Made by a program: the position numbers and the translations under genes. A DNA stretch of 64,000 nucleotides from Malania oleifera (lineage: Eukaryota; Streptophyta; Magnoliopsida; Santalales; Ximeniaceae): assembly GCF_029873635.1 (NCBI RefSeq), contig NC_080423.1, positions 109,199,087 through 109,263,086 of the forward strand, given 5' to 3'. This document shows, one piece after another, positions 45,001 to 58,359 of the stretch. Below the pieces are notes generated by a model, which saw only the letters and a list, made by a program, of their open reading frames with translations, had not been told where the DNA came from and ran no database searches. Numbering within the stretch: position 1 is the first letter of the stretch; every line of letters starts with the position of its first letter.

Positions 45001-47047
45001 GACATTATGGTTGTGTAGAACTAGAAATGATTTTCTCTTTCAACTTTTTTCATTTGGTACAAGTGATGCCGTGATAGAATTGATAGGCAACCCGCGTGCC
45101 ATAAGTAGTCAATCAATTTATGGCCTAACAAGCCTATATATTGAGACACAAGTCCCGCCATAGACTATCACTAGGACTACTAATGCGACGGTATCCCAAT
45201 GGGCCTGCTAGAAAAATTGAACTCAAACTACCTCCTTAACAGCCAGTCCAAAGTTTCTTAGATTTTAATTTTAATTTTTTTTTTTTTTAATTTCTACTTT
45301 TGGGTATGGTTTTGAAATTTGTCACGAGAGAGAGAGAGAGAGAGGACAGGCTGTGAGTTCCTTTCAACTTTACAAGGGAGAGAAGACCGGGGAGGAGGCA
45401 GGGGAAGCTTAAGACAGAGCATGTGCCCTTGTGTCTCACATTTGATGACAAGGCATTTTTCTTGTGGCTCCTTTTGGTTTTCACTTAGTGTGAAATTCGG
45501 GAATGTGGAGGCCACGCGCGGCTGGGAGGTTGGGAGAGAGTGAGGCCCAAAATCAATGCAGCCATGGCCAATGGGCCTTGTGCCCCAACCAATGGTTCTT
45601 GTGGTGGGACCCTTGATAAGTGATATCCTGGTTAGTCCCATTATTTGTGATTCTCTCCCCCATGTTTTCTCATGATTATGGACCTATTGCCGTGTCTTTT
45701 CAATTTTAAAATCTCCATAGTGAATAACTCCTCTCCATGTGCTTTTCATAATTAATTATTTAAATGGTCAAAAAAGAAAACTAAATTAATTAGGAGCATT
45801 TTACACATTTTAATTGGATAAAAATACTTTCTTCCTTTGTTTACTCTAACACTCTCTCCTTCACTCTAGTTGATTTAAAGTTCAAATTTAGGAAAAAAAA
45901 ATTATATACAATAGAATTCTAAATTAAAGAATATTAAAAAATTAAACTTGGCAGTTTTCCTAACTTTTATGAGTTTTCTCTAAAATTAGTATAAATGTGT
46001 CAGCTCACCCCTACACCTAAAAGTTTAAATTGTTAGGTTGTGAACCAACAATGTATATCAAGCTTTAACACTCTCCTTCACGTGTAGTTCGACAGCACAT
46101 GGAGAGATAAACAAATGATAAATAACACCACAGAATAAAGGTGGACGACAAGACTAAAACCCAAGACCTCCTAGTAATCAGTTCTGATACCATGTCATAC
46201 TTTTGGGGGAAAAAATTATATTTTTCCTTCATACTGTTTACAGAGATTGAGATACACATATATAAAAGATTATTGATACCTATATTTGGATATATAAAGA
46301 TTATGGCTAGAATAATGTGTGACCCTTTAAATAATGGATTTACATTCAAGGCTCATGGGGTGAGACTTTCTCTCACACTTAATAACTGACCACCAGCCCC
46401 TTCCACAATCGATGTGAGATAACTCAACAATCTCCCCTTCACACATTGAGCTCTAAATTGACAGCATTATGTACCTGACATCTCAGGGAGAATGTTGAAC
46501 AATGGCTCTGATACTATGTTAGATTACCACTTTACCTAAAAGATTAAGTTGTTAGGTTATGGGTCAATTATGTATATTAAGCTTTAACAAAATATCTATA
46601 TAATTTGTGACCGTAGTACCTCAAGTGATAGAGAGTCTTACCTTGTACCGCCTCTCCTTTCATAAGCTATCTTTCTACTGAAACTAATACCACGCACATT
46701 TAATTTTAGGAAAGTTACATATTTTATTGGGAGAATTACACCCCTTTACTCTCCCGTTTCTGTTTTGTAGTATCCATCTCCTTAACTTGAGGCAATATTT
46801 TCCATTCACATGTATACCCACTTTAACACTTAATCGGGTCATGGTGTACTTTATTTTTATCCATCAAATGATTTACATAAAAAATGTATTATTATCACAA
46901 AGTACATTATAATGTAAAAATTTTTATTAATCTTTATTAAAGAACAAAAAAGGAATGACTATTCCAAATTCACCACAAGAAAATGTGAACCTTTTTCTCT
47001 TACATTAGATGGAATAATACAAACTTTTGCAATAGGAGTTTTTTTTT
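45001..47047. other. Intergenic DNA with dispersed repeat pieces
   Basis: (GA)n at 45326-45343. Two related segments, 46016-46075 and 46525-46590, share AA(A/G)(T)T(T)AA(A/G)TTGTTAGGTT(G/A)TG and AAGCTTTAAC. Between them is a GTGAGACTTTCTCTCACACTT stretch and TCCCCTTCACACATTGAGCTC. This is a common eudicot intergenic repeat with no coding capacity. 45340-45640 is GC-richer without a recognisable product. Confidence 0.45.
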
Positions 47048-47923
47048 GCATCTTATATAACTTAAAAGAGACTCCAACATTAACTTATGTAAAACAAAAA
47101 ATGAAAAGGTATCAAGGGATCAAGAGAAAGAACTTCCATTAATTAAAGCAAGTGATTGGCACACCAATCTTTACTTCCTAGTAGCTTATCCATAGCCAAA
47201 GTGTAACCCCTATGATCCAAATAAAAATACATTAGTAGGAAAATGAATAAGAAGGTAGGACCCCTTAAGGAAGGTAAGACATCTCATCTTATTGACACAC
47301 ATTTTCTTTACTATTGCAATCATACAATCCTTCAAAATTCTCTAATTTGGGCATTAGACTAACTCCTGGAGTACACCTATGATCCTCCAAACCATTTTTC
47401 CTTTATTCTTGGTAAGTGATTAAGGTCATGGTTGATTCACATTCCCCAAACAAATTTTGGTTGCAACAACACCATTTGTGGGAACCTTGAAAGGATTTCT
47501 TTCTTAAATTCAATCATGGTCACATTACACAATTTCAAGTATGTACCCATTGTTGGTGATCAATGCCCCAGTCAGTTCACTCCTGGCTACTAGACAATTC
47601 ACTGCAAATTATGCCTTTAGACCAACTTCTAGTCTTCTAGAGGAAGGTGGATGACATGTTTAGCATAATCTTACAACAATAATATAATATCCAAAAAAAT
47701 AAAAAATAAAAATTGTAGAACATCATAGCCCAAGGGTTGCTCAAGTAGAAACAACACCTAGGGGTAAGGCGGTGGTACCATATGAAGCAGCCTTGAGATC
47801 CAACAAAGAAAGTAGAAGGATCCAACAGTGCGGGCATTAACGAGCAACATTCCTAGGAATTTGAAGAAAACATTAAGAAAATTGATCAACTGAAAAAATT
47901 AGTAAAAGAAGTTCACAGTCATC

Positions 47924-48877
47924 TAGGGGTGAGCATAATTCGGGGAAAACTGAATTAACCGACCGAAATTGGTCGGTTCGGTTCGGTTAAAAAATTCGGT
48001 TCGGTCGGTTCGGTTATGCTTTCCAATATTTCGGTTAATCGGGTTTCGGTTCAGTGAATGGAGAATATTAATTCGGTTAACCGATTAACCGATTTACGAA
48101 TGAATTAAATTTTAAATATAAATTAGTAAATTAAAATCCGATTATTCACTTATTCCCTCTCATACTCTTAGTCTCACACTCTCACTGCTCTCAGTCTCAG
48201 AAGTCAGAACTCATAAGGCCCTCACTGCCTTTCTCTCGCTCACCCAAGCTCGGTCCTCTGCACCACCAGGCACCATCTAAACGCGATGCCTTCGTCTGTG
48301 TCCATTGTCATCGCCGTCGCCGGCCATCATCACCAACACAATCACTGCTCTCTGAAGTCGGAAGCCCTCACTGAGTCACTGCCTCTCTCTCGCTCACCTG
48401 AGCTCACTGCTCCGCACCACCATCTTCACGTGATACCATCGCCTGCACCCATTGCCATCGTTGTCGCCACTGGCCAGCCATCGTCACCAGCACACAAGCT
48501 CCCTCTCATTCTCATTTTTCTTCTCTTGTGCACAAACCAGCTCACCGAGAACCACCCCTGACTCCTCATCGGCGTCAAGCTCACCTGAGCTCAATCGTCT
48601 CCCTAACCACCTCTCCTCCACATCAGTCTAGAATCTGGATACACCTTCCTGACTTCCCCCTTCCCTTGTTCTGGATACACCTTCCTGGATTCCCCCTTCC
48701 CTCATTTCTCGGTTAAATTAGGTTAACCGAATTACCTGAAAAAAAAATTCGGTCGGGTTCGGTTCGGTGAGGCCCAATGATTTGGTCGGTTCGGTTAACA
48801 CTATTCTTTAACCGAAATTTTTGGTTAATTCGGTTAATTAACTGAATTTGGCCGAACCGACCGTTTGCTCACCCCTA
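47924..48877. mobile_element. hAT-type non-autonomous element, TSD CAGTCATC
   Basis: 954 bp with perfect terminal inverted repeats TAGGGGTGAGCA / TGCTCACCCCTA and a perfect 8-bp duplication CAGTCATC at 47916-47923 and 48878-48885. Subterminal regions are packed with TTCGGTTAA / GGTCGGTTCGG words in both orientations, likely transposase-binding repeats. The centre (48165-48715) is GC-rich, non-repeat-like DNA containing an imperfect internal duplication. No transposase is present. Confidence 0.95.
48165..48715 (+). other. GC-rich cargo of the hAT element
   Basis: Stands out in base composition from the flanking AT-rich arms. It reads CTCACTGC, TCTCTCTCGCTCACC and CACCACC words twice (about 48180-48265 and 48340-48425). 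A 91-codon frame (48286-48561) is His/Pro/Ser-rich with no known domain. It could be captured host DNA or an element leader; I cannot decide. Confidence 0.5.
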
Positions 48878-48939
48878 CAGTCATCCCTTAATAGGAGAAA
48901 CCTTAGTTAGATCTTCTGATCCCCCATTTACTAAGGAAA

Positions 48940-49632
48940 TAATAGAGATTTATCTGCCCATCAAATCCAAAAATACCCATGTCATAAGCACCACTCATGA
49001 GGCAGTAAGAGATGGGCACTACTTAGCAAAGTATAGGGTCACTTAATGAGCACTGCTCATGAGACAACAAGAAAAGGGCACTACTCGACATAGTATTCGC
49101 CTATCCGATGAGCATCACTTATAAGGCCCAAAAATGTTCATATGATGAGCACCACCTATGAGGCGATAAGAGATGGGCACTACTCAACAAAAAATTGGAC
49201 CATCCGATGAGCACCACTCATAAAAATTAAAATGCCCATCTAATGAGCACCTTTCATAAGACAACAAGAGACGAGGTATTGCTCAATAAAAATTTAGCCT
49301 ATCAGATAAGAACTGTTTACGAGTCCTAAAAATGACCATATGATGGACATTGCTCATGAGGTAACAAAAGACGGACACTATCCAACAAAAAATTGGTTCA
49401 TCTAATGAGCACCGCTTATGAGACCAAAAAATGTTTATTTGATGAGCGCCACTCATGAGACAGTAAGAGATGGACACTACTTGGCAAAGTATAGACCCAT
49501 TTGATGAGTATCGCTCATAAGGTAATAAGAAACGGACACTACTAATAAAAGTTAGCCCATGATCTAATGAGCATTGCTCATGAGGCCCAAATATGTCCAT
49601 CTGATAAGCACCGCTCATGAGGCACCAAGAAA
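48940..49632. repeat. Hairpin-bearing tandem array, left part
   Basis: About 13 diverged half-units with the core ATGAGCACCGCTCATGAGGC. The ATGAGC and GCTCAT arms pair around a 3-base loop. Long (~62 bp, with AACAAGAGACGGGCACTACTC-type spacer) and short (~38 bp, with CCCAAAAATGTCCATCT-type spacer) units alternate, giving a ~100-bp composite. The array is interrupted at 49635 by a solo LTR and resumes at 53955. Confidence 0.85.
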
Positions 49633-49634
49633 TG

Positions 49635-52600
49635 TGTGACGCCCCAAACCCGAAAACTTGCTCCGGTGCGTTAAACCTGATTAGACCATGCCTTGTGGCA
49701 CCTCGAACCCGCCTTGTGGGACCCCGGTGCCACGTTATTCACTTTTTGTACCTGATATTCCATTAAAAAATACGCAGCGAAAAACATAATTATAATTTTC
49801 CAACAAATATAATACTAGAGTTTTTTAAATCTATCTACACACCGTAATAAACCATGCATCCACTTGTATTCACATATATACATATCTCCAAAATATAACC
49901 TACACTTCCAGTATTCACAACCATCCATTTCTCAGAAGACTTAAAACATAAAACATAAAATATTTACATCACAAAATATTATCAAAATTATACCATTTTC
50001 TTTCTATAACCCATGCTATATCCAACTCGAGCTCTCTAAGTTCAATCTCGTGGAGGTCTTGAAAAAGATAAATTTGTATTCGGGTGAAACACATTTCGGT
50101 AAGGGAAGAAACAATATATTAAAACAGTGCGTGGCCAACACAAGGTTTGTATATAACATATTATTCATCATTTGCAAATCATTAACATAATTTCTAAAAT
50201 CATTTTTTGATCATATTCAAACACATGTAAGGTATATTACTCATGAGATTACCTAAGGATAAGGGTGATTACCCTCTTATACAAGTAGCACCCCTCTGCT
50301 CTAATACATTAGGCAACCTAAGGGTCATGACTGAAGCATACGAGGGCATGCACCTTACTCAATAAGCCCTCAAGTGATAGATTAATCCCGTACTCACACA
50401 GTTCATACAAAAGTTTACCAACAAAGGCCCCCGAGAATAGGGAAATATACCCGCCCATACAAGTAGTTTTCTTTTGCCCTAGTACGTTATGTAGCTCATT
50501 GCTACATCTAATACTTACTAGAGCACTCGTTTTTCTTAGCAAGCCCTCAAGTGAAGAGTTTGTCTCGCCCTAACGTAACATGTTCTACTAGCATAAATAC
50601 CGATAATATCATAATACATTATTCTATTTGTCATTATTCTATAATTCTCAGCTTTGTCATTTCGTAGTGTTTCACTTTACGTGGCTCTTTCCCATTTTAC
50701 ATTGTTCACATTTCACATTTCACATTTCATTTTTATTTCATTCATATTTCCATTTTTATTTCATTTCATAACACACCCAGCATCTTTCAGCTGTTTTACC
50801 CAACATCTTTTAGCTGTTTTATCCAGCATTTTTCAACTATTTTACCCAACATCTTTCAACTATTTTACCCAACATTTTTCAACTGTTTTACATGATTGTA
50901 TTAACACTCATATGCAGCATGTTTCATATAACATCTTCATACTCAGTTTATTTCCTATATATCTTGCATCTCATACATGTAACATATTTTCACCCAGAAT
51001 TCCTATTTACTCATGCCACACTATTTAGTAGTAAAATTCATATATATTTCTTGTAAAATAAGTCAACCTACCTTTAACATTTATATATTGAAAATATACT
51101 TTTCATTTCTTACATAATTATCTTGAAAATATGTTTCACTTTCATCAGTTCAAATTCACATATACGTATATAATAAAATAGCCCTAGGCTCAGAAAACAT
51201 AATTTAAACAGTTGACATTTTAAACTCATACAAAAACATATACACGTATATTCATAACATATTTCATTTCACAATTTGTAATAACCCAGAATTTTGCACA
51301 AAATTCGTCGACGAATACAGGGTTTCGTCGACGAATTTAATGAAGGACTTGTCGACGAGGTGACGTGTCTCGTCGACGAATCTGACCCTATAAATAGTGA
51401 AAAATCGGGATTTTTATCATTTTCAGCGCCTCTCTCTCTCTACATCTCTATATCACTTCTCTCTTTGTTTTCGGGCCTATTCCTTGCCGGATTGAAGATC
51501 TGAGACTACCACGACGCTCCTGGCGAAGTTCTTTGCAAGTCTGTAGGAGTTGATTGTTGGAAAAGTTGGTTTGGATTTCATCCCAATCTTAGGGTAAGAC
51601 ATTTTATTTAGTATTTATCTTTCCCTCAGTTATAAGAAATGTTGTAGGTAAGAAAATACTGATATTTTGTTTTAGGGGATTGTGTTTTCAGGATGTTGAA
51701 TTAGGAACCCTGAGGGTATAGAGTCAGAATTTTATAGGGGCTTTTCAAAGTTAAGGTAAGAGAAATATGTTATGCTAGGAGTTTTCATAATGTTATCAGA
51801 GATTTCATAGACACATATTTATACCAGTTTATTATATAGTATTTATAGAATATGAATTTAAATGCTTGTATGGCCTAAGTAGATTTTCACGTGATGAAGA
51901 ATTTATACAGCTTTTATAATGTATCATACTATACTGAATGCATAGAGATTATATAGAGAAATTAACATGTATATACAGTTTTTATATGAATAGTTTCATG
52001 ATACAGATATATATATACATATACATGTATACAGATTTATTCAAATCAGTATAGATATTACAGTTTTATACAAAACAGTATGTATAGTGTTATAGCATGC
52101 CATGTTTTCCTATTACCATAACATACAGAGTATATAGATTGAATATACAGATAGATATACAGAGGTAGCATCAAGATGCTACAAATGCAGTATACAGAGA
52201 TCACAGTATTTTCAGTACAGAAAGATAACGTTATGGTAATTTTGGAAACATGATGAAAACCGTAAAAGAATATATATGTATATATATATATATATATAGT
52301 ATCAGATCCTTGTGAAAATATTATAGACAGATACAATTTACAGAGCACGGTACTGTTGATATATACAGATAGAGTGTAACCACATATTTCAGATAATGTG
52401 TGGGGACCGTCTAATCGTGCTCGGAGTGGATGCAGCTCCCGAGTATGCTGGGTTGAGGGGGTTGGTTAGACGAGGTAGCAGCCAGTCCCGCACTTATGAG
52501 TGGATGCAGTTTGGCCGGGTTGAGGTAGTGTAGAGTATGATGACTTACCTAGAGGGCCGACCAGGTTAAGTCCCGCCTACAAGCCGCACAACCCTGTCAT

Positions 52601-53950
52601 GAGGGGTCAAATCATGACGTACAGAGTCCCAGGGATAAAACACAGTTATGTATATGTAAATAGTTTTACAGTGTATGATAAGTATAGTATGGTATTATCA
52701 ATATGAAAATAAAAAATACAAACGATACAGTATATTTTAAATTGTGAAAGAAAGATATGTTTTACAGATTATTTATTTCATTACAGTTCAGTTACTATTT
52801 AAAAATACTCTTAACTTAGTTGTCACATACTAGTAATAGCATATTTCCACTTACGGAGCATTGACTCACCCCATTAATTTAACATTTTTTAGGTGAGTCA
52901 GTTAGACGAGCAAATCAGACCGCAGATAGAGAGAGTGTTGATTACCCTAGTTATAGGGTAAGTTTTTGACAAGAGTTGTGTATATTTTTTTTTGGGTAGA
53001 TAATGCTGGAGGGGTTAGTCTTGTATGGTTATGGTGAATATTCACTAGATTTTGGTATTGTATAGTATATGTATGTGAATGGTGGTATGATTTATGTTCC
53101 TGCTGCTTAGGTATGGATATATACACATGAATAAAAAAAAAAAGGATAGAATTTGAGGAAGTTACACAATTAATTCATAAAAATCTGGTTTATATATATA
53201 TATATATATTCCCTCTTACTTGATTTCTTGAACTACACCAACAGGGACTCCGAAAAGATACCTACGACGCTCACCTGAGCCCAAAAATAAAAATCCTAAT
53301 TCCATTAAATCAATCCTAAATAAAATACTATTGTAATATTTCCTAAACTCATAAATTTCAAATAAATAATTATACTCTCAAATATAACTAATTTACTTAA
53401 TTCCTCAAATCTCACTCTCGCTTTAGAGTGGTACCTAGGAAACTCAAATTGAAAATTTATTTCAACCAAAATGACGACAATTGTGACTAGGACCCCATGG
53501 TGGTGCCCGATCGTCGATTTAGTGGCAGATTTAAGGAGAAATTGAGAAAATAGGGAAATGTTACCTTACCCTAATAATGGTGCCTACGCAGCTCCCATGA
53601 CAAATTCGCTCTAGTACAAATATCGGTGGCGGAGTTAGGAACCCAACGGTACCTTTTGTTTCCCAATCGGCCGAATATCCGCGAAGAAATGAGGAAAGAG
53701 AGAGACAAAGACGGAGGAGAGATACTGGGGGGGCGCGGTCCCTTCTCTATAAAAAAAAAAACCTTTTTCTTGAGAAGTTACCTAACCATATATATAATCT
53801 TATAATATAATATAATATATTATATTATATAATTTAAATAATAATTATTATTATTTAACTAATTTAATTTAATTTGATTTGGTTTAATTTTTTAAATTTA
53901 ATTTAATTTAATTTAATTTATTTTATTTATTTACTTTTTTTTTTTTATCA
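49635..53950 (-). mobile_element. Solo Ty3 LTR, minus orientation, interrupted by another solo LTR
   Basis: The left end TGTGACGCCCCAAACCC is the inverse of a typical Ty3 LTR terminus. The right end is near TTTTTTATCA at 53950. On the minus strand it has a GC-rich leader after the T run at 53750 (CGCGCCCCCCCAGTATCTCT) and, near its 3' end, CCTTACCGAAATGTGTTTCACCC then TTTTTCAAG (50060-50105). Excluding the nested 1.9 kb it is ~2.4 kb. Flanking array sequence resumes on both sides, but I see no clean TSD. Confidence 0.75.
51277..53166 (+). mobile_element. Nested solo Ty3 LTR, TSD CAATT
   Basis: 1890 bp, TGTAATAACCC to GAAGTTACA, flanked by perfect CAATT at 51272-51276 and 53167-53171. It has a few CGTCGACGAA palindromes (51305-51380), TATAAATAG at 51389, CTCTCTCTC leader, GTAAGA at 51594, hairpin 52596-52618, a GGAGCATTGACTCACCCC block, TTTTTTAG ending 52892, and GTAAGT at 52958. 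It lacks the minisatellite found in its relatives. Confidence 0.96.
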
Positions 53951-53954
53951 CTGC

Positions 53955-54480
53955 AAGATGAGTTCTATGCTACAAAAAAATTGGTTCATCTGATGAACAT
54001 CACTCATAAGATCCAAAAAATTTCTATTTGAGGAACACAACTCATGAGGTAACAAAAGACAAGCTCCACTTGGCAAAAAAATTAGTCCATCTGATGAGTA
54101 CTGTTCATGAGGCCAAAAAATGTCGGTGTGATGAGCACAACTCATTAGGCAACAAAAGACGAGCTTTACTCAACCAAAATTTGGTCCAACCAATAAAGCA
54201 CTGCTCATGAGACCCACAAATATCCATGTGTTGCGCACAACTTATAAAGCAACAAAAGACGAGTTTTACTCCCCAAAAAATTGGTTCATCTTATGAGCAC
54301 CACTTATGAACCCAAAAAATATGCATATGATGACCATCGCTCATAAAGTAATAAAAGACGAGCATTTCTCGGCAAAACATAGGTCTATCTGACGAGCACC
54401 ACTTATAAGACCTAGAAATGTCTATCTAATGAGCACTGCTTATGAGGTAACAAGAGACAAACATTGTTCGATAGAAAAAT
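53955..54480. repeat. Hairpin-bearing tandem array, right part
   Basis: Same units as 48940-49632, including GATGAGCACAACTCAT-, GAGCACCACTTAT- and GAGCACTGCTTATGAGG-type cores with AACAAAAGACGAG spacers. It is more diverged than the left part. Confidence 0.8.
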
Positions 54481-55079
54481 TGTGTGACCAAAGATTTGCT
54501 CAACCTAAACTGGTGAAACATTCATCCCAAGGATGAGTAATGTGTCTATATATATATATATATATATATGATTTAATTTGAATATTGTGATAATAAAAAG
54601 AATTATAATAAATATAATATACTCTTGAGTTGAAAAGGTAACTCTAAGACTCAAGAGTAAGGGGCAACTGGTATAACCTAAAAAGAGATTCTCAACATTA
54701 AACTTGGCATTAACTTGTGTAAGGCCAAAAAATGAAATGACATCAATGGATCAATAGAAATAAGGTAATGTCTATTAATTAAAGCAAATAGTTAGCATAC
54801 CAATCTTTACTCTGTGGTAACATATACATAATTTAAATAAATACTTATAAAAAGGACCCCCTAAGGAAGGTAAGACATCTCATCTCATTGACACACATTC
54901 TCTCACTATTGCAATTATATAATTCTCTCAAATTCTCTAACTTAGGCGTTGGAGTAACCCCTCAAGGTATACCTTGAGTCCCCCAAAACGTTTTTCCTTT
55001 ATTCTTGGCAGGTTACTGAGGTCGTGATTGATTCACATTATCTTGGACAAATTTTGGCAGCAACAACATCATTATATAC

Positions 55080-58000
55080 TTGTAAATTTCATTACATTCT
55101 TATATGTATTCTATTTATATTTCATCATGTTTTTAGGAAAAGATATTTTATAAACCAAATATAATATAAAGTTTTAGGTTCTAACCATGAGAAAGAAGAT
55201 TAGAAATAGAAGTTTGGGATGGGATAAGTTATCCTGACTAAGTAGTTCTTACTAGGGAGAGAGAGAGAGAGAGAAGCTGTGCGAACCTCCACATTGAGGA
55301 GCAAAGTCTTGACTTATAACTATTGCAGTATGCACAGATAGAAAAATGACACTTTTAAGTTAATGTTATAAAAGATGCAAGAAAATAAATAGAAAATTAA
55401 ATAGACAAGACATAAATTTTACGTGGTTCGGATATACCTATTTCACGGGTGGATGAGATCAAAACGTCACTATTTTAAGGAAGAATTACAAAGTAATATA
55501 GAACTAGTCTTGTACACAAAAAAAAAAAAAAAAATCTTTCCGACTTTCTTTTATATTTCTCATCTTTCTTTTCACTTCTTTCTTTCACTCTCCTTCTTTT
55601 TTTTCTCTGCTTCACTACTATGTGGAAGGAGACTTTTATAGCCTTCACAAGTTAGCCAATGCTGACTTTATTAATGCAAACATTTGAGGTAGGTTCACAT
55701 GGGTACATAATTAATGTAGACATATGGAGCATGTTCATGGGGACATAAAGAGGTGGAAAAGATATGCATGAATGACAGCCACTCTCATCTATTCATAACA
55801 GTTAAGAGTTTTAAACTTTAATAGTGATGAAGGGTTCAAATAATCTTAGCACTAGGAAAGAGAAATTTGGAGTAAAGCTTTAGAATGGAAAGACAAGTCT
55901 TAAAATATGAACATTTTGATGTCAAAACAACAGAAAATAAAACTTATATTAAAGGTCTCAAACTTTTAACTGTGACAACGGATATAAATCAATTTGAATT
56001 TTCTATCCCTCGTGTAATTCTAATTTAATAAATTTATAGCCCAACAAATGAAATATATATAGATATGATTGATAGTTTGTAGTTTAGAATTCATTAGACC
56101 GAAACATGTCAAAAGTTAGAGTGGCATGTGAAATGAATGCTCGTGGCTTAAACGTGAACATCAATTTTTTCTAACTAATAAAAGAATGCATTGACTAAAG
56201 AGACCTACCAGTTAATGTACATGCTTATCCAAAATGGTCCACTCACGAGTCACAAGGAGGCGTGTCATGCTGGAAATTTAAAGTACACCCCCAATAATCA
56301 ATGAGGCTACTCTCCCATGTCATCATCACATGAATGGGCTAAAGCACTCGGTAACGTTAACCTTTGTCTTGGTTTTTTTTTTTGTGATTACACACCGGGT
56401 TTCCATATATCCGTTTTACGATTCACGTGACTAATTCTGCGCCCTTTGAAGTCGACCTTACAACTCCAAATGGAGGTAAATTTTAGAAATTCAAAGGTAA
56501 AAACGAACCCAGAAAAATTTGAACACCTGATCTCGTGAGTGACACTCCCGCAACTTGCACTACCACTTGAACCATACCCTAAGGGTTTGGTCTTGCTTTC
56601 ATTATATGTGATTGTGCTCATCTTATTTATAATGAGTCTCGCTCTATAAATTAATGCGTATTGAGATTTTAATTTTTCAATTTGTAAGTATAATTAATTA
56701 GTTAATTAATTAATAATTAGTATTTTATATCGATCTTTATGTCATTTTTCAATAATTCAATTAATTTTTTATTTCAATCAAGGATTAAAAGTAGGTGCAC
56801 TAAAAAAAATATTAGAGACGGCTATAAATTAATTACGAGTTAGCTGTAAATTAATATTTATGTGTTAGAAGTAGTTAAATATTAGCATTTTCTATATAAT
56901 TATTAAATTTTTATTTGACATACATTTTTTAAAATTAGATAATGAATATAAAAATGAGAGAATTCTTTTATATGTGTGTGCACTGTCAATAAAAATATTA
57001 TTTTCTCATCTCTTACTAGCTGCAACTTCTAATATGTAGATGGAGGCTCCTTATAATAGGGTTTGAGCGCCACCATCATCAAACTGAAAAAAAAAAAAAA
57101 AAAATCCCACATTCCTTATTCTCATATGTCAACTTGAAAGTCAAATGACGTGTAAATTTTAATATTTTTTTGGTTTGTTTTGTTTAATTAATTATGGAGC
57201 TTATTAGTAATTTTTCAAGTTATATATTCCGAGTCTCTAACAGTGTTTCGAGAAACAGAAAAATACATGTTTTTAAACGTGAAGTCAATTCTAGTTTTTT
57301 TCTCAAGAGACTGTCGAGATTAAAAAAAAAAGTTAAAAAGCAAATATGTTTGTTAATTTATTTATTTTCTTATTTCAACAATTGCATTAATGTGAATGTA
57401 CAAAACCTAACAAGAAGCAATCATGTTCCAACCATGCAAAGTCATCATCAAAAATAAGAAAAAAGTGAGAAATAATTGAGACATTGCATTGGATGCATCT
57501 ATGGACCCATCAAAATCATGCTAGTTAAGACAAAAACAAAATAAAATAAAGATTTTGTGATGATATGTACACATTGTGAGTCAACCTTCATATGATATAT
57601 ATCTTTTTAATTTCCATTAAAAGGAGAGTAATTAAACCTCTAACAAATCGTAAAAAATAAAATTAATTAATTAACTCAAAAAATAGTAAAATAAGAAGAT
57701 AAAACCGATCACACCTATATATTTATCTTATTTGATTTTATAGTTTATGTCTTTTAATAAAAAAGTTAGAAGTAATTTGAAATGATATAAAACTTGTTAA
57801 TTGATTAATTAATTTATGTAATTATTTAAAGTTAAAATTTAAATTTCATGCTTTGAAATGTAATATCTGCTACTTTTAAGCATGTGGATTGCAAGAGTTC
57901 TAAATGAATGCAAAGGGCTTTAAATGTCCAACCGACCAAGCTATAATTTAGATGGTGGCCTAGCTAGGGCTCAGCATTTACTTTGCTTTTGACACGTGTC

Positions 58001-58340
58001 CATCTTCTTCCACCTCTATTCTTCATGGGTCCATCTTAATTCCAAATATGTATTACCCAAATAAAAGATATTATAATTTAGATAAACAATTTAAATAATA
58101 AAACAAAAATGAATCCAATTAAAATCCATGAGAATAATTTAACTTAATTTATATACATATATACATATGTCACAGACACACTCATGTATGTGAAATTTAT
58201 CCAAACATAAATGTAAATTTTTTCTTAAGGTCTTTACCTATTCATTGCAATAGGTTTATTGGTCAATTTTGTCAGACTTTTAATTACGTTTTCAGAATGA
58301 AAATTTAAAAATGGAGGTTAAATTACTAATTATAATTGGA
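55080..58340. other. AT-rich intergenic DNA with a SINE and simple repeats
   Basis: No gene. (GA)n at 55256-55274. ACGTGGTTCGGATATACC at 55421-55438 resembles a common plant retroelement segment. At 56375-56590 the minus strand reads GGTATGGTTCAAGTGGTAGT, TCACGAGATCAGGTGTTCAAAT and TGGGTTCG, the head of a tRNA-derived SINE. Confidence 0.5.
56375..56590 (-). mobile_element. tRNA-derived SINE
   Basis: On the minus strand an A-box-like TGGTTCAAGTGGTAG and a B-box-like GGTGTTCAAAT lie ~35 bases apart, followed by ~130 bp of body. The 3' end is near the T/A-rich stretch at 56375. Confidence 0.55.
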
Positions 58341-58359
58341 TTCTCTTTTGAATATGTGA

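Larger units (their letters stand above)
47048..55070 (+). mobile_element. Non-autonomous LTR retrotransposon (LARD-like), heavily nested
   Basis: 47048-47475 and 54671-55070 are diverged direct repeats sharing TTAATTAAAGCAA, CACACCAATCTTTACT-type, AGGAAGGTAAGACATCTCATC, TTGACACACATT and TTTTTCCTTTATTCTTGG blocks. After the left repeat comes ACCATTTGTGGGAACC, a decayed form of the GGCGCCGTCTGTGGGAA primer region typical of Tat-type elements. Before the right repeat is a purine tract AAGAGTAAGGGGC. The interior has no gag-pol, only a tandem array and insertions. Confidence 0.7.

Noticed and set aside
48286-48561. A 91-codon His/Pro-rich gene within the hAT element
   Set aside because: No domain, overlapping frames of similar length, and it sits in duplicated simple-sequence-like GC-rich DNA.
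50654-51028. A 124-codon Phe/Ser/His-rich frame
   Set aside because: Encoded by imperfect repeats of ACCCAACATCTTTCAACTGT-type sequence inside a minus-strand LTR; the composition follows the repeat.
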